A stretch of 64,000 nt of DNA from Rhizobium sp. 007. GTDB taxonomy: Bacteria; Pseudomonadota; Alphaproteobacteria; Rhizobiales; Rhizobiaceae. The stretch covers positions 2,170,001-2,234,000 of the forward strand of contig NZ_CP064187.1 of NCBI RefSeq assembly GCF_015353075.1, read 5' to 3'. The notes beneath the pieces were generated by a model. The model saw only the letters and a list, made by a program, of their open reading frames with translations, did no database searches and had not been told where the DNA came from. A program made the translations under genes and the position numbers. The stretch's first letter is position 1, and each line of letters opens with the position of its first letter. Below are positions 43,712-53,171 of this stretch, piece by piece.

Positions 43712-44735
43712 TCAGTCGATTGAAATACGCAATCTCTACAAGATTTTCGGTCCGCGTGGCGGCGATTTCATCGAAGCCGTCACCAAGGGCATGTCGAAAA
43801 CCGAGCTCAACAAGGAGCACGGGCATGTCCTCGGACTGAAGGATATCAACATCTCGATTCCCGGCGGCAGCATCACCGTCATTATGGGGCTTTCCGGTTC
43901 CGGAAAGTCGACGCTGATCCGCCACGTCAACCGTCTGATCGACCCGACAGCGGGCGAAGTGCTCTATGGCAATACCGACATCTGCAAGATGAGCGAAGAG
44001 GAACTCCGCGAGTTCCGCCGCCGCAGGACGGCGATGGTGTTCCAGAAGTTCGGCCTGCTGCCGCATCGCAACGTGCTGCAGAACACCGTCTACGGACTGG
44101 AAATACAAGGCGTGCCGAAGGGCGAGCGCGAAGAGCGTGCGAATATCTGGATCAGGCGCGTCGGGCTCGACGGCTTTGCCGGGCATTATCCGAACCAGCT
44201 TTCGGGTGGCATGCAGCAGCGTGTCGGCCTTGCCCGTGCACTCACCAACGATGCCGAGATACTCTTGATGGACGAGGCCTTTTCCGCCCTCGACCCGCTG
44301 ATCCGCGTCGACATGCAGAGCGTGCTGCTCGACCTGCAGAAGGAACTGAAGAAGACCATCGTCTTCATCACCCACGATCTCGACGAGGCATTGCGGCTTG
44401 GCGACAAGGTCGCCATTCTGCGCGATGGCGAGCTCATCCAGCAGGGCTCAGCCGCCGATATCGTGCTCAATCCCGCAAACGACTACATCGAGGCCTTCGT
44501 CAAGGAAGTAAACCGCAGCCGCGTCATCCCGATCGAAGCGCTGATGGAGCCGCTCAGCAATCCCGCAAGCGACACCGTGATCCGCATCCCCGGCAAATCG
44601 ACCGTGGAGGAAGGTATGCGGATGATGACCGAAAGCAACGTCACGCACGCGACCGTCACCGGCGCCGATGGCCTGCCCGCAGGCCGCGTGTCGCTGGAAG
44701 GTCTCGTGCGCTGTCTTGTCGGGACGGGACACTAA
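43704..44735 (+). CDS. proV: Glycine betaine/choline ABC transporter ATPase (ProV type)
   Basis: Cytoplasmic ATPase of 343 residues. Walker A GLSGSGKSTLIRHVNRL, Q-loop VFQKFGLLPHRNV, signature LSGGMQQRVGLARAL, Walker B ILLMDEAFSALDP, and switch His in ITHDLDEALRL. The insertion LNKEHGHVLGLKDINISIPG is characteristic of ProV/OpuAA. A C-terminal CBS-like half (SNPASDTVIRIPGKSTVEEG and on) may sense ionic strength. The ATG at 43704 lies inside the end of the permease gene. Its last 4 bp overlap the convergent DUF427 gene. Confidence 0.94.
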   Translation: MASQSIEIRNLYKIFGPRGGDFIEAVTKGMSKTELNKEHGHVLGLKDINISIPGGSITVIMGLSGSGKSTLIRHVNRLIDPTAGEVLYGNTDICKMSEEELREFRRRRTAMVFQKFGLLPHRNVLQNTVYGLEIQGVPKGEREERANIWIRRVGLDGFAGHYPNQLSGGMQQRVGLARALTNDAEILLMDEAFSALDPLIRVDMQSVLLDLQKELKKTIVFITHDLDEALRLGDKVAILRDGELIQQGSAADIVLNPANDYIEAFVKEVNRSRVIPIEALMEPLSNPASDTVIRIPGKSTVEEGMRMMTESNVTHATVTGADGLPAGRVSLEGLVRCLVGTGH

Positions 44736-45130
44736 AACTCGCCGGCCTCAGGCGCCTGCAGTTCTTCGATCGAATCGACGCGATCCGGATAGAACGCCAT
44801 ACGGTCCTTGATTTCGCGCATCGCCGCATGCGGGTTTTCATAGGTCCAGATGGCGTTCTTCGCGCGCTCGCCGCCAGGCGTGATGCTGTAATAGGAAGCC
44901 TCGCCCTTGTAGGGGCAATAAGTAGAGTGGTCGGTGCGTTGAAGCAGCGACATGTCGACATCCTTGCGCGGAATATACTGCACCGGCGGATAGGAAGCCT
45001 CGCGCAATGTCAGCGCATCGCGCGTATCAGCGACGATCTTGCCGTCGTGCTTGACGACGACGCGCGCTGGATTGTGGTCTACGGTGATCGGATGATCAGG
45101 CCCGGGAATCTTGATCGGCTTGTCTGACAT
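44732..45130 (-). CDS. DUF427 domain protein
   Basis: Protein of 132 residues with the compact beta fold of DUF427: HPITVDHNPARVVVKHDGKI, ADTRDALTLREASYPPVQYI and the signature TYCPYKGEASYYSI followed by AIWTYENPHAAM. AAGGCGAACGCTC precedes the ATG. Role unknown; some relatives are linked to stress or nucleotidyl-transferase-like folds without firm proof. Convergent overlap of 4 bp with the proV gene. Confidence 0.87.
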   Translation of the reverse strand: MSDKPIKIPGPDHPITVDHNPARVVVKHDGKIVADTRDALTLREASYPPVQYIPRKDVDMSLLQRTDHSTYCPYKGEASYYSITPGGERAKNAIWTYENPHAAMREIKDRMAFYPDRVDSIEELQAPEAGEF

Positions 45131-45199
45131 GAGCGTTCGCCTTCGAAAGATTGCACTGTCCCTACATAGGGTCGTACCCGGCGCTTCCCAAGGGGTCCG

Positions 45200-46090
45200 T
45201 CACGCGCGCCGCACCCGGGCAAGTGCGGAAAAGCCGAGCCCCAGAACGGCGGCGAGCACACAGGCGACGCCGAAAATCTGATGGAGGCCGACCGGCTCGC
45301 CGAGCAGAACGAAGGCAAAAATGACGGCGGAGACCGGAGCGATTGCAGTAAATAGCGAAGCCTCGCTGCCGCTGACGCGCTCTAAGCCCGCGTACCACAA
45401 GATGAAGCCGCCGACGGTGGGCACCAGCGCATAATAGACGACGGCCGAGAGCGCCGCTCCCGAAAAACCGCTTGCGGCATGGCTTTCGAAGAGAGCCGGA
45501 ATGCCGGCAACGAGGAAACCGATGCCGGTCATCAGCGCCGACTGCGTGAGCGGCAGGATCTCGCTCTGCATGCGCTTGTTGAGAAGAATGAACAGCCCCT
45601 CGCAGATGACGGCGCCGAGGATCAGCGCATTGCCGGCCAGTGAGCCGCCTGCGGATGCGCCTGGTGTCACCGCGACCCAGAAGACGCCGAAAGCAGCAAG
45701 CGCGATGGCAACCAGCAGGAAGCGGTGCGGCCTTTCGCCGAGAATGAGGATCGAGATCACCGCCGAGACGACCGGCAGCGTGCCGATGATGACGCCGGCA
45801 TTCGTCGCCGACGTCAGCTGCAGGCCGGAGATCAACAACGTCGTATAGCCGACGCTGCCCGCCCCTGCCTGCGTCACGAGGATGAGCCAATCGTGGCGCG
45901 ACAGTTTCGGCAGCCGCGATCGGGTGAGCTGCATCAGAAGCAAGAAGAAGGGGAATGCCGCAGCGAAACGCAGTGCCGTTGCCGTAAACGGCGGAAGGCC
46001 TGATGCGATGATCTTGCTGGCGATCACCGTGCTGCCGACCGTGATCATCGCCAGCGTCAGATAGATGTAGCCCTGAAATGCTTTTGTCAT
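45200..46090 (-). CDS. EamA/DMT-family transporter
   Basis: Inner-membrane exporter of 296 residues with ten predicted helices in two EamA repeats. Repeat 1 starts GYIYLTLAMITVGSTVIASK and includes TSATNAGVIIGTLPVVSAVI, and repeat 2 starts LAGNALILGAVICEGLFILL and includes GSEASLFTAIAPVSAVIFAF followed by LLGEPVGLHQI. GGAGAATCCC precedes ATG 46090. It lies 71 bp downstream of an AraC-type gene on the same strand, which probably controls it. Substrate is unknown; amino acids or metabolites are typical. Confidence 0.88.
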   Translation of the reverse strand: MTKAFQGYIYLTLAMITVGSTVIASKIIASGLPPFTATALRFAAAFPFFLLLMQLTRSRLPKLSRHDWLILVTQAGAGSVGYTTLLISGLQLTSATNAGVIIGTLPVVSAVISILILGERPHRFLLVAIALAAFGVFWVAVTPGASAGGSLAGNALILGAVICEGLFILLNKRMQSEILPLTQSALMTGIGFLVAGIPALFESHAASGFSGAALSAVVYYALVPTVGGFILWYAGLERVSGSEASLFTAIAPVSAVIFAFVLLGEPVGLHQIFGVACVLAAVLGLGFSALARVRRA

Positions 46091-46161
46091 GGGATTCTCC
46101 GTTTCGATGGACGAAGAAAACCGCAAAGACGAAGTAGCTTCTTGAACGAAATTGCAGGCCG

Positions 46162-46968
46162 TCAGGCAAGTGCCGTGGCATAGACACGCGGCGTGAGGCC
46201 GTATTTGGCAGTGAAGACGCGTGTCATGTGGCTCTGATCGGCAAAGCCGCTGGCCAAGGCGGCTTCGGCAAGCGGCGTGCCGGAAGCGATCAGGCGGCGG
46301 GCCATGTGGATGCGCGCCTGGACGAGATAGGCATGCGGCGTCATGCCGGTTGCTTTCGCAAAACCGCGCAGCACCTGAAACCGGCTAAGGCCGCTTTCCC
46401 GCGCAAGATCGGCAAGCGAGACATTGGCGAGGGGATCGCCGTCGATCAGGCTCTGCGCCTTGCGGATCGTGCCCGGCGCCATACGCGCCACGTCCGGCAT
46501 CGGCTGTTCGCGCATCACATCTGCAACAACGCCGAGGAGCAGTTCTTCGCGTGCAAGGTCATCCTGCGTGGAACTGCGGGTGATTGCGGCAAAGAGGCTC
46601 GCGAAGCGTGCTGCAAGGACGCTGTTTTGAATAACGGGGCGCGGAATTTCCGAGCGCATCATCCTGCTTTCGCCGGCATCCTGCGCGAGATCGCCGATGA
46701 TCGCCGGATCGAAATAGAGGATGCGCCACGACCGCCCCTCGCCGATCGGTGCGCCGTCATGGACCTCGTTCGGATTGACGGTGATGAGATCGCCGGCTTC
46801 CGCCTCGACCATGCCGCGCCCGCTCAGCGACTTCTGCGCACCGGAGACTATCAGGCCGATGCCGAATTGTTCATGCGTATGCCGTGCGAAACTGTGGCGG
46901 GTTTCCGCTTCCACGGCCTCCACCCCGGCCATCGCCGAACGGTGCATTGTGAACTGACTTTTGGCCAC
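46162..46968 (-). CDS. AraC-family transcriptional regulator
   Basis: Regulator of 268 residues. The N-terminal cupin sensor has RHTHEQFGIGLIVSGAQKSL, then LITVNPNEVHDGAPIGEGRS. The C-terminal pair of helix-turn-helices is NVSLADLARESGLSRFQVLR, GFAKATGMTPHAYLVQARI, and AALASGFADQSHMTRVFTAK followed by YGLTPRVY. The GTG start at 46968 is set by AAGGAG 7 bases upstream. It is placed directly upstream of an EamA exporter on the same strand, so an effector-induced exporter is a reasonable inference. Confidence 0.92.
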   Translation of the reverse strand: MAKSQFTMHRSAMAGVEAVEAETRHSFARHTHEQFGIGLIVSGAQKSLSGRGMVEAEAGDLITVNPNEVHDGAPIGEGRSWRILYFDPAIIGDLAQDAGESRMMRSEIPRPVIQNSVLAARFASLFAAITRSSTQDDLAREELLLGVVADVMREQPMPDVARMAPGTIRKAQSLIDGDPLANVSLADLARESGLSRFQVLRGFAKATGMTPHAYLVQARIHMARRLIASGTPLAEAALASGFADQSHMTRVFTAKYGLTPRVYATALA

Positions 46969-47032
46969 GCAGCGTCTCCTTCCGGCCGGACTCTGCCAGC
47001 GGCAGGCGAAGCACGCAACGTCTTTGCCGAGA

Positions 47033-47194
47033 TTAGTGAAGTGTTTCAGGCCAGATTTCGTCGGAGAGAATTTTCAGGGCGTCGTCGAGCGCTGCGACCA
47101 GAATATCGGTCAGCTCATCACCCTTGTTTTCGAGGAACGCCAGGCTCGCGGCCTCGTCCTGCATTTCAAAGAAGCGCTCGATCTCGTTCGACAT
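47033..47194 (-). CDS. Small conserved-looking acidic protein, 53 aa
   Basis: Helical, acidic peptide beginning MSNEIERFFEMQDEAASLAF and ending LSDEIWPETLH. AAAGGA lies 5 bases before the second of two adjacent ATG codons (47194), deciding the start. No family is recognised and no membrane segment is seen. It lies between the AraC gene and the DUF930 gene on the same strand. Confidence 0.55.
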   Translation of the reverse strand: MSNEIERFFEMQDEAASLAFLENKGDELTDILVAALDDALKILSDEIWPETLH

Positions 47195-47278
47195 CATCGT
47201 CCTTTCATTCACCGGAACATTCAGCGATGAAAGCAGACTAGGAGAGCTCACTTGCGCAGGGCTGGTGCGAGCCCCGTG

Positions 47279-48418
47279 TCAGAACTCCGGAAGATTACGG
47301 CTCCGCCACAGGCTGGGCGGGATCGGATCGCCGACATCGACGGCAAACGAGACGATCCTGGTTACGCCCTCGTCCACCTCGCAGCGGAATTGAACGTCGT
47401 ACCAGCCCTCGCGCGTGCGGAAGGCACCGCGCCGGACATCGAGCACCGTACCGCGGGGCAGCGCGTAAGTGGGGACCATCACCGGATTGTAAGCGGGCGA
47501 TCCGTGAACCAGTTGCTCGAGAAGCTCGGTGCTGCAAAGCTGCGCGGCGCGCCTTCCGCGCGGCATGTTGCCCATGGCGGTCCGGGCGATCGGATCATCC
47601 GTTTCGTTCTGCGAGAACAGCGTCTTTGCTTCCTTCAGCTCGGTAGGCTTTTCAGCCTTCGTCGTTTCCGTCTGGTCGATCTTGGGCTGGTCCGCAGGCT
47701 TTGCCTGTTCGAAGCCGATTTTCGCCTGGTCTCCTGCGCCAGCCGCAGGTCCGTTCCTCTGCGGGTCGATATTGGCCACATCAACCTGAGGCAGATTGAC
47801 ATCGTCCGGCACCGGGTTTGCCGGTGGCTGGTCCGTGGCGGGAGGCTTTGCCGCGGCCGTTTCGGCAGGCTTGGGCTCATCCGGTTTCGGCTCGTCGGGC
47901 GGCGTCACCGGTGGCTCGCCAGCCTCCGCCGAAGCATTGCCCGCTTCGGATTTGCGCGGGCCACTATCCTTGTCGCCAAATTCGAAGACGGGCCTCAGGA
48001 CGGGCATTCTCTGTCCCTTCCCCTCCTTGTCGGAGGGATCGTTCCTGGCTTCGGATTTCGGCGGTTCGGACGGCTTCTCTTCCGGCTTGGCATCCGGCGG
48101 AGGAGGTGGAGGAGGAGGTGGTGGTGGGGGCGCTGGCGGTTTCTGCTCAGCCTTCTCCTCGATCTTCGGCAGTTCGGGAGGTTTCTCAGGCGGCTTTTGC
48201 TCTTCCGCCTTCTTTTCCTCGGCCTTCTTCTCCTCCGGCTTCTTTTCCTCTTCCGGCGGAGGCACGAGATCGACGTTCACCGTCTCCTCTTCCGGCGGCT
48301 GCGGCGTCTTTTCAGGCAGCTTCACAAGGAAAAACGCAACGACGGCAATATGCAGCGCGATCGAGGCCGCGACACCCCAACTGATCTCTCTCCAGCGCTT
48401 TGCGACGATCTTCTGCAT
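47279..48418 (-). CDS. TonB-like proline-rich inner-membrane protein with DUF930 domain
   Basis: Protein of 379 residues. One N-terminal helix (ISWGVAASIALHIAVVAFFL) is followed by a 200-residue Pro/Glu/Lys-rich linker with a run of about a dozen prolines, as in TonB. The C-terminal DUF930 domain (about 270-379) contains LCSTELLEQLVHGSPAYNPV, ALPRGTVLDVRRGAFRTREG and VSFAVDVGDPIPPSLWRSRN. It probably spans the periplasm. No ExbB/ExbD genes are adjacent and no function is proven. The linker's base composition creates long false reading frames on the opposite strand. Confidence 0.85.
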   Translation of the reverse strand: MQKIVAKRWREISWGVAASIALHIAVVAFFLVKLPEKTPQPPEEETVNVDLVPPPEEEKKPEEKKAEEKKAEEQKPPEKPPELPKIEEKAEQKPPAPPPPPPPPPPPPDAKPEEKPSEPPKSEARNDPSDKEGKGQRMPVLRPVFEFGDKDSGPRKSEAGNASAEAGEPPVTPPDEPKPDEPKPAETAAAKPPATDQPPANPVPDDVNLPQVDVANIDPQRNGPAAGAGDQAKIGFEQAKPADQPKIDQTETTKAEKPTELKEAKTLFSQNETDDPIARTAMGNMPRGRRAAQLCSTELLEQLVHGSPAYNPVMVPTYALPRGTVLDVRRGAFRTREGWYDVQFRCEVDEGVTRIVSFAVDVGDPIPPSLWRSRNLPEF

Positions 48419-48501
48419 GCCCGCGAATTATGCTCTCCGACAAGGTACGGATGTGGCCTTTTAAGAAGGCAGCATCAAGCCGCAAAACAAAAAAGTCCTT
48501 T

Positions 48502-48530
48502 GCCGCGCGACCGAGCTTAGGCCGCGCGGC
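48502..48530 (-). terminator. Terminator of the GYD-domain gene
   Basis: GCCGCGCG and CGCGCGGC form an 8-bp stem with a 13-base loop. On the minus strand AAAGGACTTTTTTG follows, so the T-run is 7 bases away. It lies 56 bp past the stop. Confidence 0.55.
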
Positions 48531-48585
48531 GGATCGTCCACATCTTTTCACCTTCACGAGGCTGCGATCCGCAGGCCGATCGCCG

Positions 48586-48879
48586 CTAGCCGAGCGAGCC
48601 TATGATTTCGCGATAGGCAGCCTCCGGAAACGCCTTTAGCGTTTTCGTGCGAACGTTGCCGGCCGTCGCAAGCTGCAGCGTGAACCGCGCCATCACCGCG
48701 TCGTCCGGCGCCTCGCATATGGAGACCATGTCGTATTCACCCATCGTCAGAAAGAAATCCTTGAAGGAGCCGCCCATCTCGCCGAGCGCCTTCTTTGCCG
48801 CGTCCAGCCTTTTTGCCGAGTCGCGTGCACTGCGAACGCCTTGATCCGTCCAGTTGATAAGCATGACGTAAGTGGTCAT
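48586..48879 (-). CDS. GYD domain-containing protein
   Basis: Protein of 97 residues with a ferredoxin-like fold: MTTYVMLINWTDQGVRSARD, GGSFKDFFLTMGEYDMVSIC, and EAPDDAVMARFTLQLATAGN. The GEYD block gives the family its name. GGGAGGTGTGCA precedes the ATG. Function unknown; probably a soluble dimer or a ligand sensor. Confidence 0.9.
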   Translation of the reverse strand: MTTYVMLINWTDQGVRSARDSAKRLDAAKKALGEMGGSFKDFFLTMGEYDMVSICEAPDDAVMARFTLQLATAGNVRTKTLKAFPEAAYREIIGSLG

Positions 48880-49027
48880 TGCACACCTCCCTACGGAGGG
48901 TTTTGGTCCACGCAGGTATGTGGCGACCTTCGCTCACGCGCTGCGGCCGGTTCCGTCCCCCGTATCATCCGGATTATACCATTGAGCTGCGCGGAAAGCG
49001 ACGGAATGTCTGGGAACCCAAAAAGAA

Positions 49028-49050
49028 AGAGCCGGGACGAACCCGGCTCT
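49028..49050 (-). terminator. Rho-independent terminator of rpoD
   Basis: AGAGCCGGG pairs with CCCGGCTCT over 9 bp with a 5-base loop. TTCTTTTTG follows on the minus strand, about 50 bp beyond the rpoD stop. Confidence 0.85.
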
Positions 49051-49101
49051 TCGATCATCAATCAGTCAACCGCAAGGCTGTCATCGCAGCCGGTACGGCT
49101 C

Positions 49102-51156
49102 TTAGCTGTCCAGGAAGCTGCGGAGCTTTCTGGAGCGGCTCGGATGCTTGAGCTTGCGCAGCGCCTTCGCCTCGATCTGGCGGATACGTTCGCGGGTAAC
49201 CGAGAACTGCTGGCCGACTTCCTCGAGCGTATGGTCCGTGTTCATGCCAATGCCGAAGCGCATGCGCAGCACGCGTTCCTCGCGCGGCGTGAGCGAGGCG
49301 AGAACACGCGTCGTCGTCTCGCGCAGGTTCGCCTGGATGGCGGCGTCGATCGGCAGCAGCGCGTTCTTGTCTTCGATGAAATCGCCGAGGTGCGAATCTT
49401 CCTCGTCGCCCACGGGGGTTTCGAGCGAGATCGGCTCCTTGGCGATCTTCAGGACCTTGCGGACCTTTTCGAGCGGCATTGCGAGCTTTTCGGCCAGTTC
49501 CTCCGGCGTCGGCTCGCGGCCGATTTCGTGCAGCATCTGGCGGGACGTGCGGACGATCTTGTTGATCGTCTCGATCATGTGCACCGGAATGCGGATCGTG
49601 CGCGCCTGGTCGGCGATCGAGCGGGTGATCGCCTGGCGGATCCACCATGTCGCATAGGTAGAGAACTTATAGCCGCGGCGGTATTCGAACTTGTCGACCG
49701 CCTTCATCAGGCCGATATTGCCTTCCTGAATGAGGTCGAGGAACTGCAGGCCGCGGTTGGTGTACTTCTTGGCGATGGAGATGACGAGGCGAAGATTCGC
49801 TTCGACCATTTCCTTCTTGGCGATGCGCGCTTCGCGCTCGCCCTTCTGCACCATGTGCACGATGCGGCGGAATTCCGAAATCGAGATGCCGGTTTCCGTG
49901 GCGAGGTTCTGGATCTCCTGGCGGATGTCACGGATCGTCGTGTTCTCGCCCTTGGCGAATTCCTTCCAGCCGCGCGCAGCCAGATTGCCGATCGACTTCA
50001 TCCAGTTCGGATCGAGCTCGGCACCCTGATACTGCTCCAGGAACGAGTCGCGCTTGACGCCGTAGGATTCAGCCAGACGCAGCAGGCGGCCTTCGTTCTG
50101 AACGAGGCGCTTGTTGATGTCGTAAAGCTGCTCGACCAGAGCCTCGATGCGGTTCTGGTTGAGTGACAGCGACTTGACGGCCTTGATCAGCTCGTCCTTG
50201 AGTTCCTTGTAGCGGCGCTCTTGGGCAGAAGACAGCGTGCCGGTCGCGGCAAGGCGCTGCTCGACCTGCTGGTCCTGCAGTTTGCGCAGCTTCTTGTAGG
50301 TCTCGGCGATGAGGTCGAGCGTCTCCATGACCTGCGGCCGCAGCTCTGCTTCCATGGCTGCGAGCGAGAGGTTGGATTCGTCTTCGTCCTCTTCCTCTTC
50401 TTCCACGGGCATGCCTTCGCCGCCAACATCGGTGATGTCGTCGTCGCCGGAACGCATGCGGCGGGTCTTTTCCTTCTCTTCGGCGGCCTTGCGGTCAGCC
50501 TCGATCTTTTCAGGGCTCTGGAACTGCGGGGCGGCCTTGGCTTCCGGACCGGAATAGGTCGTTTCGAGATCGATGATCTCGCGAAGCAGGGTCGTGCCCT
50601 CGTTCAGTTCGTCGCGCCAGATGATGAGCGCCTGGAAGGTGAGCGGGCTTTCACAGAGCCCGGCGATCATGGTTTCGCGGCCGGCCTCGATGCGCTTCGC
50701 GATGGCAATTTCGCCTTCGCGCGACAGGAGCTCGACGGAACCCATCTCGCGCAGATACATGCGCACCGGATCGTCGGTACGATCGGTCGGCTCCTTCTTC
50801 TTTGCCGTTGCAAGCGCGGTGCCGCCGGAAGGCGCGAGTTCGCCGCCTTCGCTCTCGTCATCGCCGCCCGCGTCGTCGTCGTCACCGCCGCTCTGGCCTG
50901 CCTCTTCGGCTTCTTCGTCTTCGATGACATTGATGCCCATATCGGACAACATCGCCATCGTGTCTTCGATCTGCTCGGACGTCACTTCCTCGGACGGAAG
51001 AACGGCATTCAGCTCGTCCATCGTCACGTAGCCGCGCTTCTTCGCGGCCTTGATCATTTTCTTCACCGCGTCATCGGAAAGATCGAGAAGAGGGCCGTCG
51101 GATGCGCCGTCGCGTTCGACTTCCGCTTCTTCGTTCTCTTTGACCTTGGTTACCAT
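49102..51156 (-). CDS. rpoD: Primary sigma factor RpoD (sigma-70)
   Basis: Housekeeping sigma factor of 684 residues, the usual alphaproteobacterial size. Region 1.1 is at the N-terminus ([20 protein letters not shown]), then an acidic linker, region 1.2 ([20 protein letters not shown]) and the non-conserved insert. Region 2 has [20 protein letters not shown] and [20 protein letters not shown], and region 3 [14 protein letters not shown]. Region 4.2 is [20 protein letters not shown]. All promoter-contact motifs are present. A terminator follows. It is separated from dnaG by about 6 kb of recQ, cupin, kbl, tdh and GFA genes. Confidence 0.98.
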   Translation of the reverse strand: MVTKVKENEEAEVERDGASDGPLLDLSDDAVKKMIKAAKKRGYVTMDELNAVLPSEEVTSEQIEDTMAMLSDMGINVIEDEEAEEAGQSGGDDDDAGGDDESEGGELAPSGGTALATAKKKEPTDRTDDPVRMYLREMGSVELLSREGEIAIAKRIEAGRETMIAGLCESPLTFQALIIWRDELNEGTTLLREIIDLETTYSGPEAKAAPQFQSPEKIEADRKAAEEKEKTRRMRSGDDDITDVGGEGMPVEEEEEDEDESNLSLAAMEAELRPQVMETLDLIAETYKKLRKLQDQQVEQRLAATGTLSSAQERRYKELKDELIKAVKSLSLNQNRIEALVEQLYDINKRLVQNEGRLLRLAESYGVKRDSFLEQYQGAELDPNWMKSIGNLAARGWKEFAKGENTTIRDIRQEIQNLATETGISISEFRRIVHMVQKGEREARIAKKEMVEANLRLVISIAKKYTNRGLQFLDLIQEGNIGLMKAVDKFEYRRGYKFSTYATWWIRQAITRSIADQARTIRIPVHMIETINKIVRTSRQMLHEIGREPTPEELAEKLAMPLEKVRKVLKIAKEPISLETPVGDEEDSHLGDFIEDKNALLPIDAAIQANLRETTTRVLASLTPREERVLRMRFGIGMNTDHTLEEVGQQFSVTRERIRQIEAKALRKLKHPSRSRKLRSFLDS

Positions 51157-51606
51157 TTATATCGTCGCCTTCCTGACGCTATTCAAACTCGCTGCGGTGA
51201 ACGGCCCTCGAAGCCTGAGTGCGCAAACCCAAGCCTCGAATCACCTTACCCACCTAACGGGATGACCTTTAATGCCCAATTAACCACGATCGCTGATGCC
51301 GGACGACAGAGCTTTAGTGCTTCGAAATTTCCGGCCATGGTTATGTGCGATCCGCCTCGACCCAGTTCACCGCTTATCAAGTCGAACGGTGATTCCCACA
51401 ATTTTTGTTCGCGTCAAGCTTTTCCACTAAAAAAGCCGTCGAAAACACGGAAAAAGCCTTATCCACAGGCTGGGAACCGCTCAAGCGATTGCTTCGCTTA
51501 GATAGGATGTCACCGCAAGAAGACAAGGGGAGCAAGAATTCTTGCCACGGCAACGAGAGATCTTCCTGGTTTTTAGCTGCCGTTGCAGGATATCCGCCGC
51601 CCATCG
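51157..51606. other. 450-bp rpoD upstream region
   Basis: No gene is recognised. It contains the rpoD promoter, a consensus DnaA box (51459-51467) and the palindrome GCAAGAATTCTTGC (51532-51545) near the end of the GFA gene's transcript. Confidence 0.5.
51459..51467 (+). promoter_or_regulatory. Consensus DnaA box TTATCCACA
   Basis: Exact match to the 9-bp high-affinity DnaA box, 303 bp upstream of the rpoD start. One box alone may be chance; it could link rpoD expression to DnaA. Confidence 0.4.
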
Positions 51607-51954
51607 CTATCGGAACGCACCATCGTAAGGCATGATTTCCAGAGAACCGAGATCGATCACGGGAATACAGCGCAGGTTGACCGATGCCATGGGATCGCCG
51701 TTCGGAAGAACGCCTTCGCCGTAGGGTGCAATACCGCAGTCGCTGCAGAAGTGATGTTTGATGACATGGTTGTTGAAAGTATAGGTCGACTTGTTTTCTT
51801 CCGGCGTCTGCAGCTTTAGCTTGTCGCGCGGTACGAAAGCAAGCAGGCCGCCCCGCCGGCGGCAGAGCGAGCAATTGCAATCGATCGCCGTCTTGAAGTC
51901 TCCGTCCACCTCGAATGCGATCTTGCCGCAATGGCAGCTTCCTTCGTAGATCAT
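51607..51954 (-). CDS. GFA (glutathione-dependent formaldehyde-activating) family protein
   Basis: Zinc-binding protein of 115 residues with the Mss4-like fold. Ligand pairs are visible as GSCHCGKIAFEVDGD, CNCSLCRRRGGLLAFVP and FCSDCGIAPYGEG, the two CxC/CxxC sets of the GFA family. GGGGAAAACG precedes the ATG. It is 9 bp downstream of tdh and probably translated from the same message. A catalytic role in formaldehyde handling is not proven for most members. Confidence 0.9.
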   Translation of the reverse strand: MIYEGSCHCGKIAFEVDGDFKTAIDCNCSLCRRRGGLLAFVPRDKLKLQTPEENKSTYTFNNHVIKHHFCSDCGIAPYGEGVLPNGDPMASVNLRCIPVIDLGSLEIMPYDGAFR

Positions 51955-51963
51955 CGTTTTCCC

Positions 51964-53001
51964 CTAGTTCCAATCCATCACGACCTTGCCGGAATTGCCT
52001 GAGCGCATCGCCTCGAAGCCGTCCCGGAATTCGTCGATCTTGATACGGTGCGTGATGACCGGCGACAGATCGAGCCCGCCTTGCACGAAGGCGATCATCT
52101 TGTACCAGGTCTCGAACATCTCGCGACCGTAGATGCCTTTGAGGTTCAGCATCTTGAAGATGACCTTGTTCCAGTCGATCTCGAAACCAGCCGGCGCGAT
52201 GCCGAGGATTGCGATCTTGCCGCCATTGTTCATCTTGTCGATCATGTCGCGGAAGGCGGGTGCTGCACCCGACATTTCCAGGCCGACGTCAAAACCCTCC
52301 GTCATGCCGATCGCCTTCATGACATCGGCAAGGTTCTCCTTCGACGCATCGACGACGTAGTCGATGCCGAGTCTGCGCGCCAAATCCAGCCGGTGCGGGT
52401 TGATGTCGGTGATGACGACTTTGCGGGCGCCGGAACGTTTGGCGACGAGCGCGCCCATGATGCCGATCGGGCCTGCACCGGTGACGAGTACGTCCTCGCC
52501 GACGAGATCGAAAGAAAGTGCTGTATGAACCGCATTGCCGAAAGGATCGAAGATCGCGGCGATCTCGTCCGGGATGTCGTCCGGGATCGGCACAACATTG
52601 GCTTCCGGAATGCAAACGAACTCGCCGAAGGAGCCGGGACGGTTGACGCCGACGCCAAGCGTGTTGCGGCAAAGGTGCCCCCTGCCGGCGCGGCAGTTGC
52701 GGCACTTGCCGCAGACAATATGGCCCTCGCCGGAGACCCGCTCGCCGACATGGTATCTGGTGACGGCGGAACCGATCTCGGCGATCTCGCCGCAGAACTC
52801 ATGACCGACGACCATCGGCACCGGAATGGTCTTCTGCGCCCACTGGTCCCAGTTCCAGATATGGACATCCGTACCGCAGATCGCCGACTTCTTGACGCGG
52901 ATCAGAACGTCGTTCGGCCCGACCTCGGGAACCGGGACGTTTTCCATCCAGAGCCCGACTTCCGGTTTCGACTTGACCAGCGCCTTCATCATATTCGACA
53001 T
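51964..53001 (-). CDS. tdh: L-threonine 3-dehydrogenase
   Basis: NAD-dependent zinc alcohol dehydrogenase of 345 residues oxidising L-threonine to 2-amino-3-oxobutyrate. Catalytic zinc region [18 protein letters not shown] and [10 protein letters not shown], and structural zinc [15 protein letters not shown]. Rossmann motif [17 protein letters not shown], and the Tdh-specific [14 protein letters not shown]. Near-complete match to the E. coli Tdh layout. It is downstream of kbl (170-bp spacer with hairpins) and 9 bp upstream of the GFA gene. With Kbl it converts threonine to glycine and acetyl-CoA. Confidence 0.97.
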   Translation of the reverse strand: MSNMMKALVKSKPEVGLWMENVPVPEVGPNDVLIRVKKSAICGTDVHIWNWDQWAQKTIPVPMVVGHEFCGEIAEIGSAVTRYHVGERVSGEGHIVCGKCRNCRAGRGHLCRNTLGVGVNRPGSFGEFVCIPEANVVPIPDDIPDEIAAIFDPFGNAVHTALSFDLVGEDVLVTGAGPIGIMGALVAKRSGARKVVITDINPHRLDLARRLGIDYVVDASKENLADVMKAIGMTEGFDVGLEMSGAAPAFRDMIDKMNNGGKIAILGIAPAGFEIDWNKVIFKMLNLKGIYGREMFETWYKMIAFVQGGLDLSPVITHRIKIDEFRDGFEAMRSGNSGKVVMDWN

Positions 53002-53132
53002 TCGAGGTTTCCCGTCTTGTAGTGCCTAGCTTCGCTGTTTCCCTTCTCCCCTCGGGGAGCACGGCACACCGTTAATTGCTCTTCTTCCATTCAGAGCGTC
53101 GCTGACGCTTCGGCCCCTCATCTGTCCTTTTG

Positions 53133-53159
53133 CATCTTCTCCCCGCCGGGGAGAAGATG
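53133..53159. repeat. Perfect 12-bp stem hairpin between kbl and tdh
   Basis: CATCTTCTCCCC and GGGGAGAAGATG pair perfectly around a 3-base loop, 12 bases past the kbl stop. There is no T-run on either strand. It resembles short rhizobial intergenic hairpin repeats and could tune expression of tdh relative to kbl. Confidence 0.6.
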
Positions 53160-53171
53160 GAGCAAGCGGCG

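Noticed and set aside
47252..48520. Plus-strand Arg/Leu-rich and Ser/Gly-rich frames opposite the DUF930 gene
   Set aside because: Low-complexity antisense of the Pro/Glu/Lys linker; no ribosome site or domain.
48975..49010. tRNA-like D-arm on the minus strand (GCAGCTCAATGGTATAATCC)
   Set aside because: No matching anticodon arm, T-arm or acceptor pairing was found, so it is not a tRNA.
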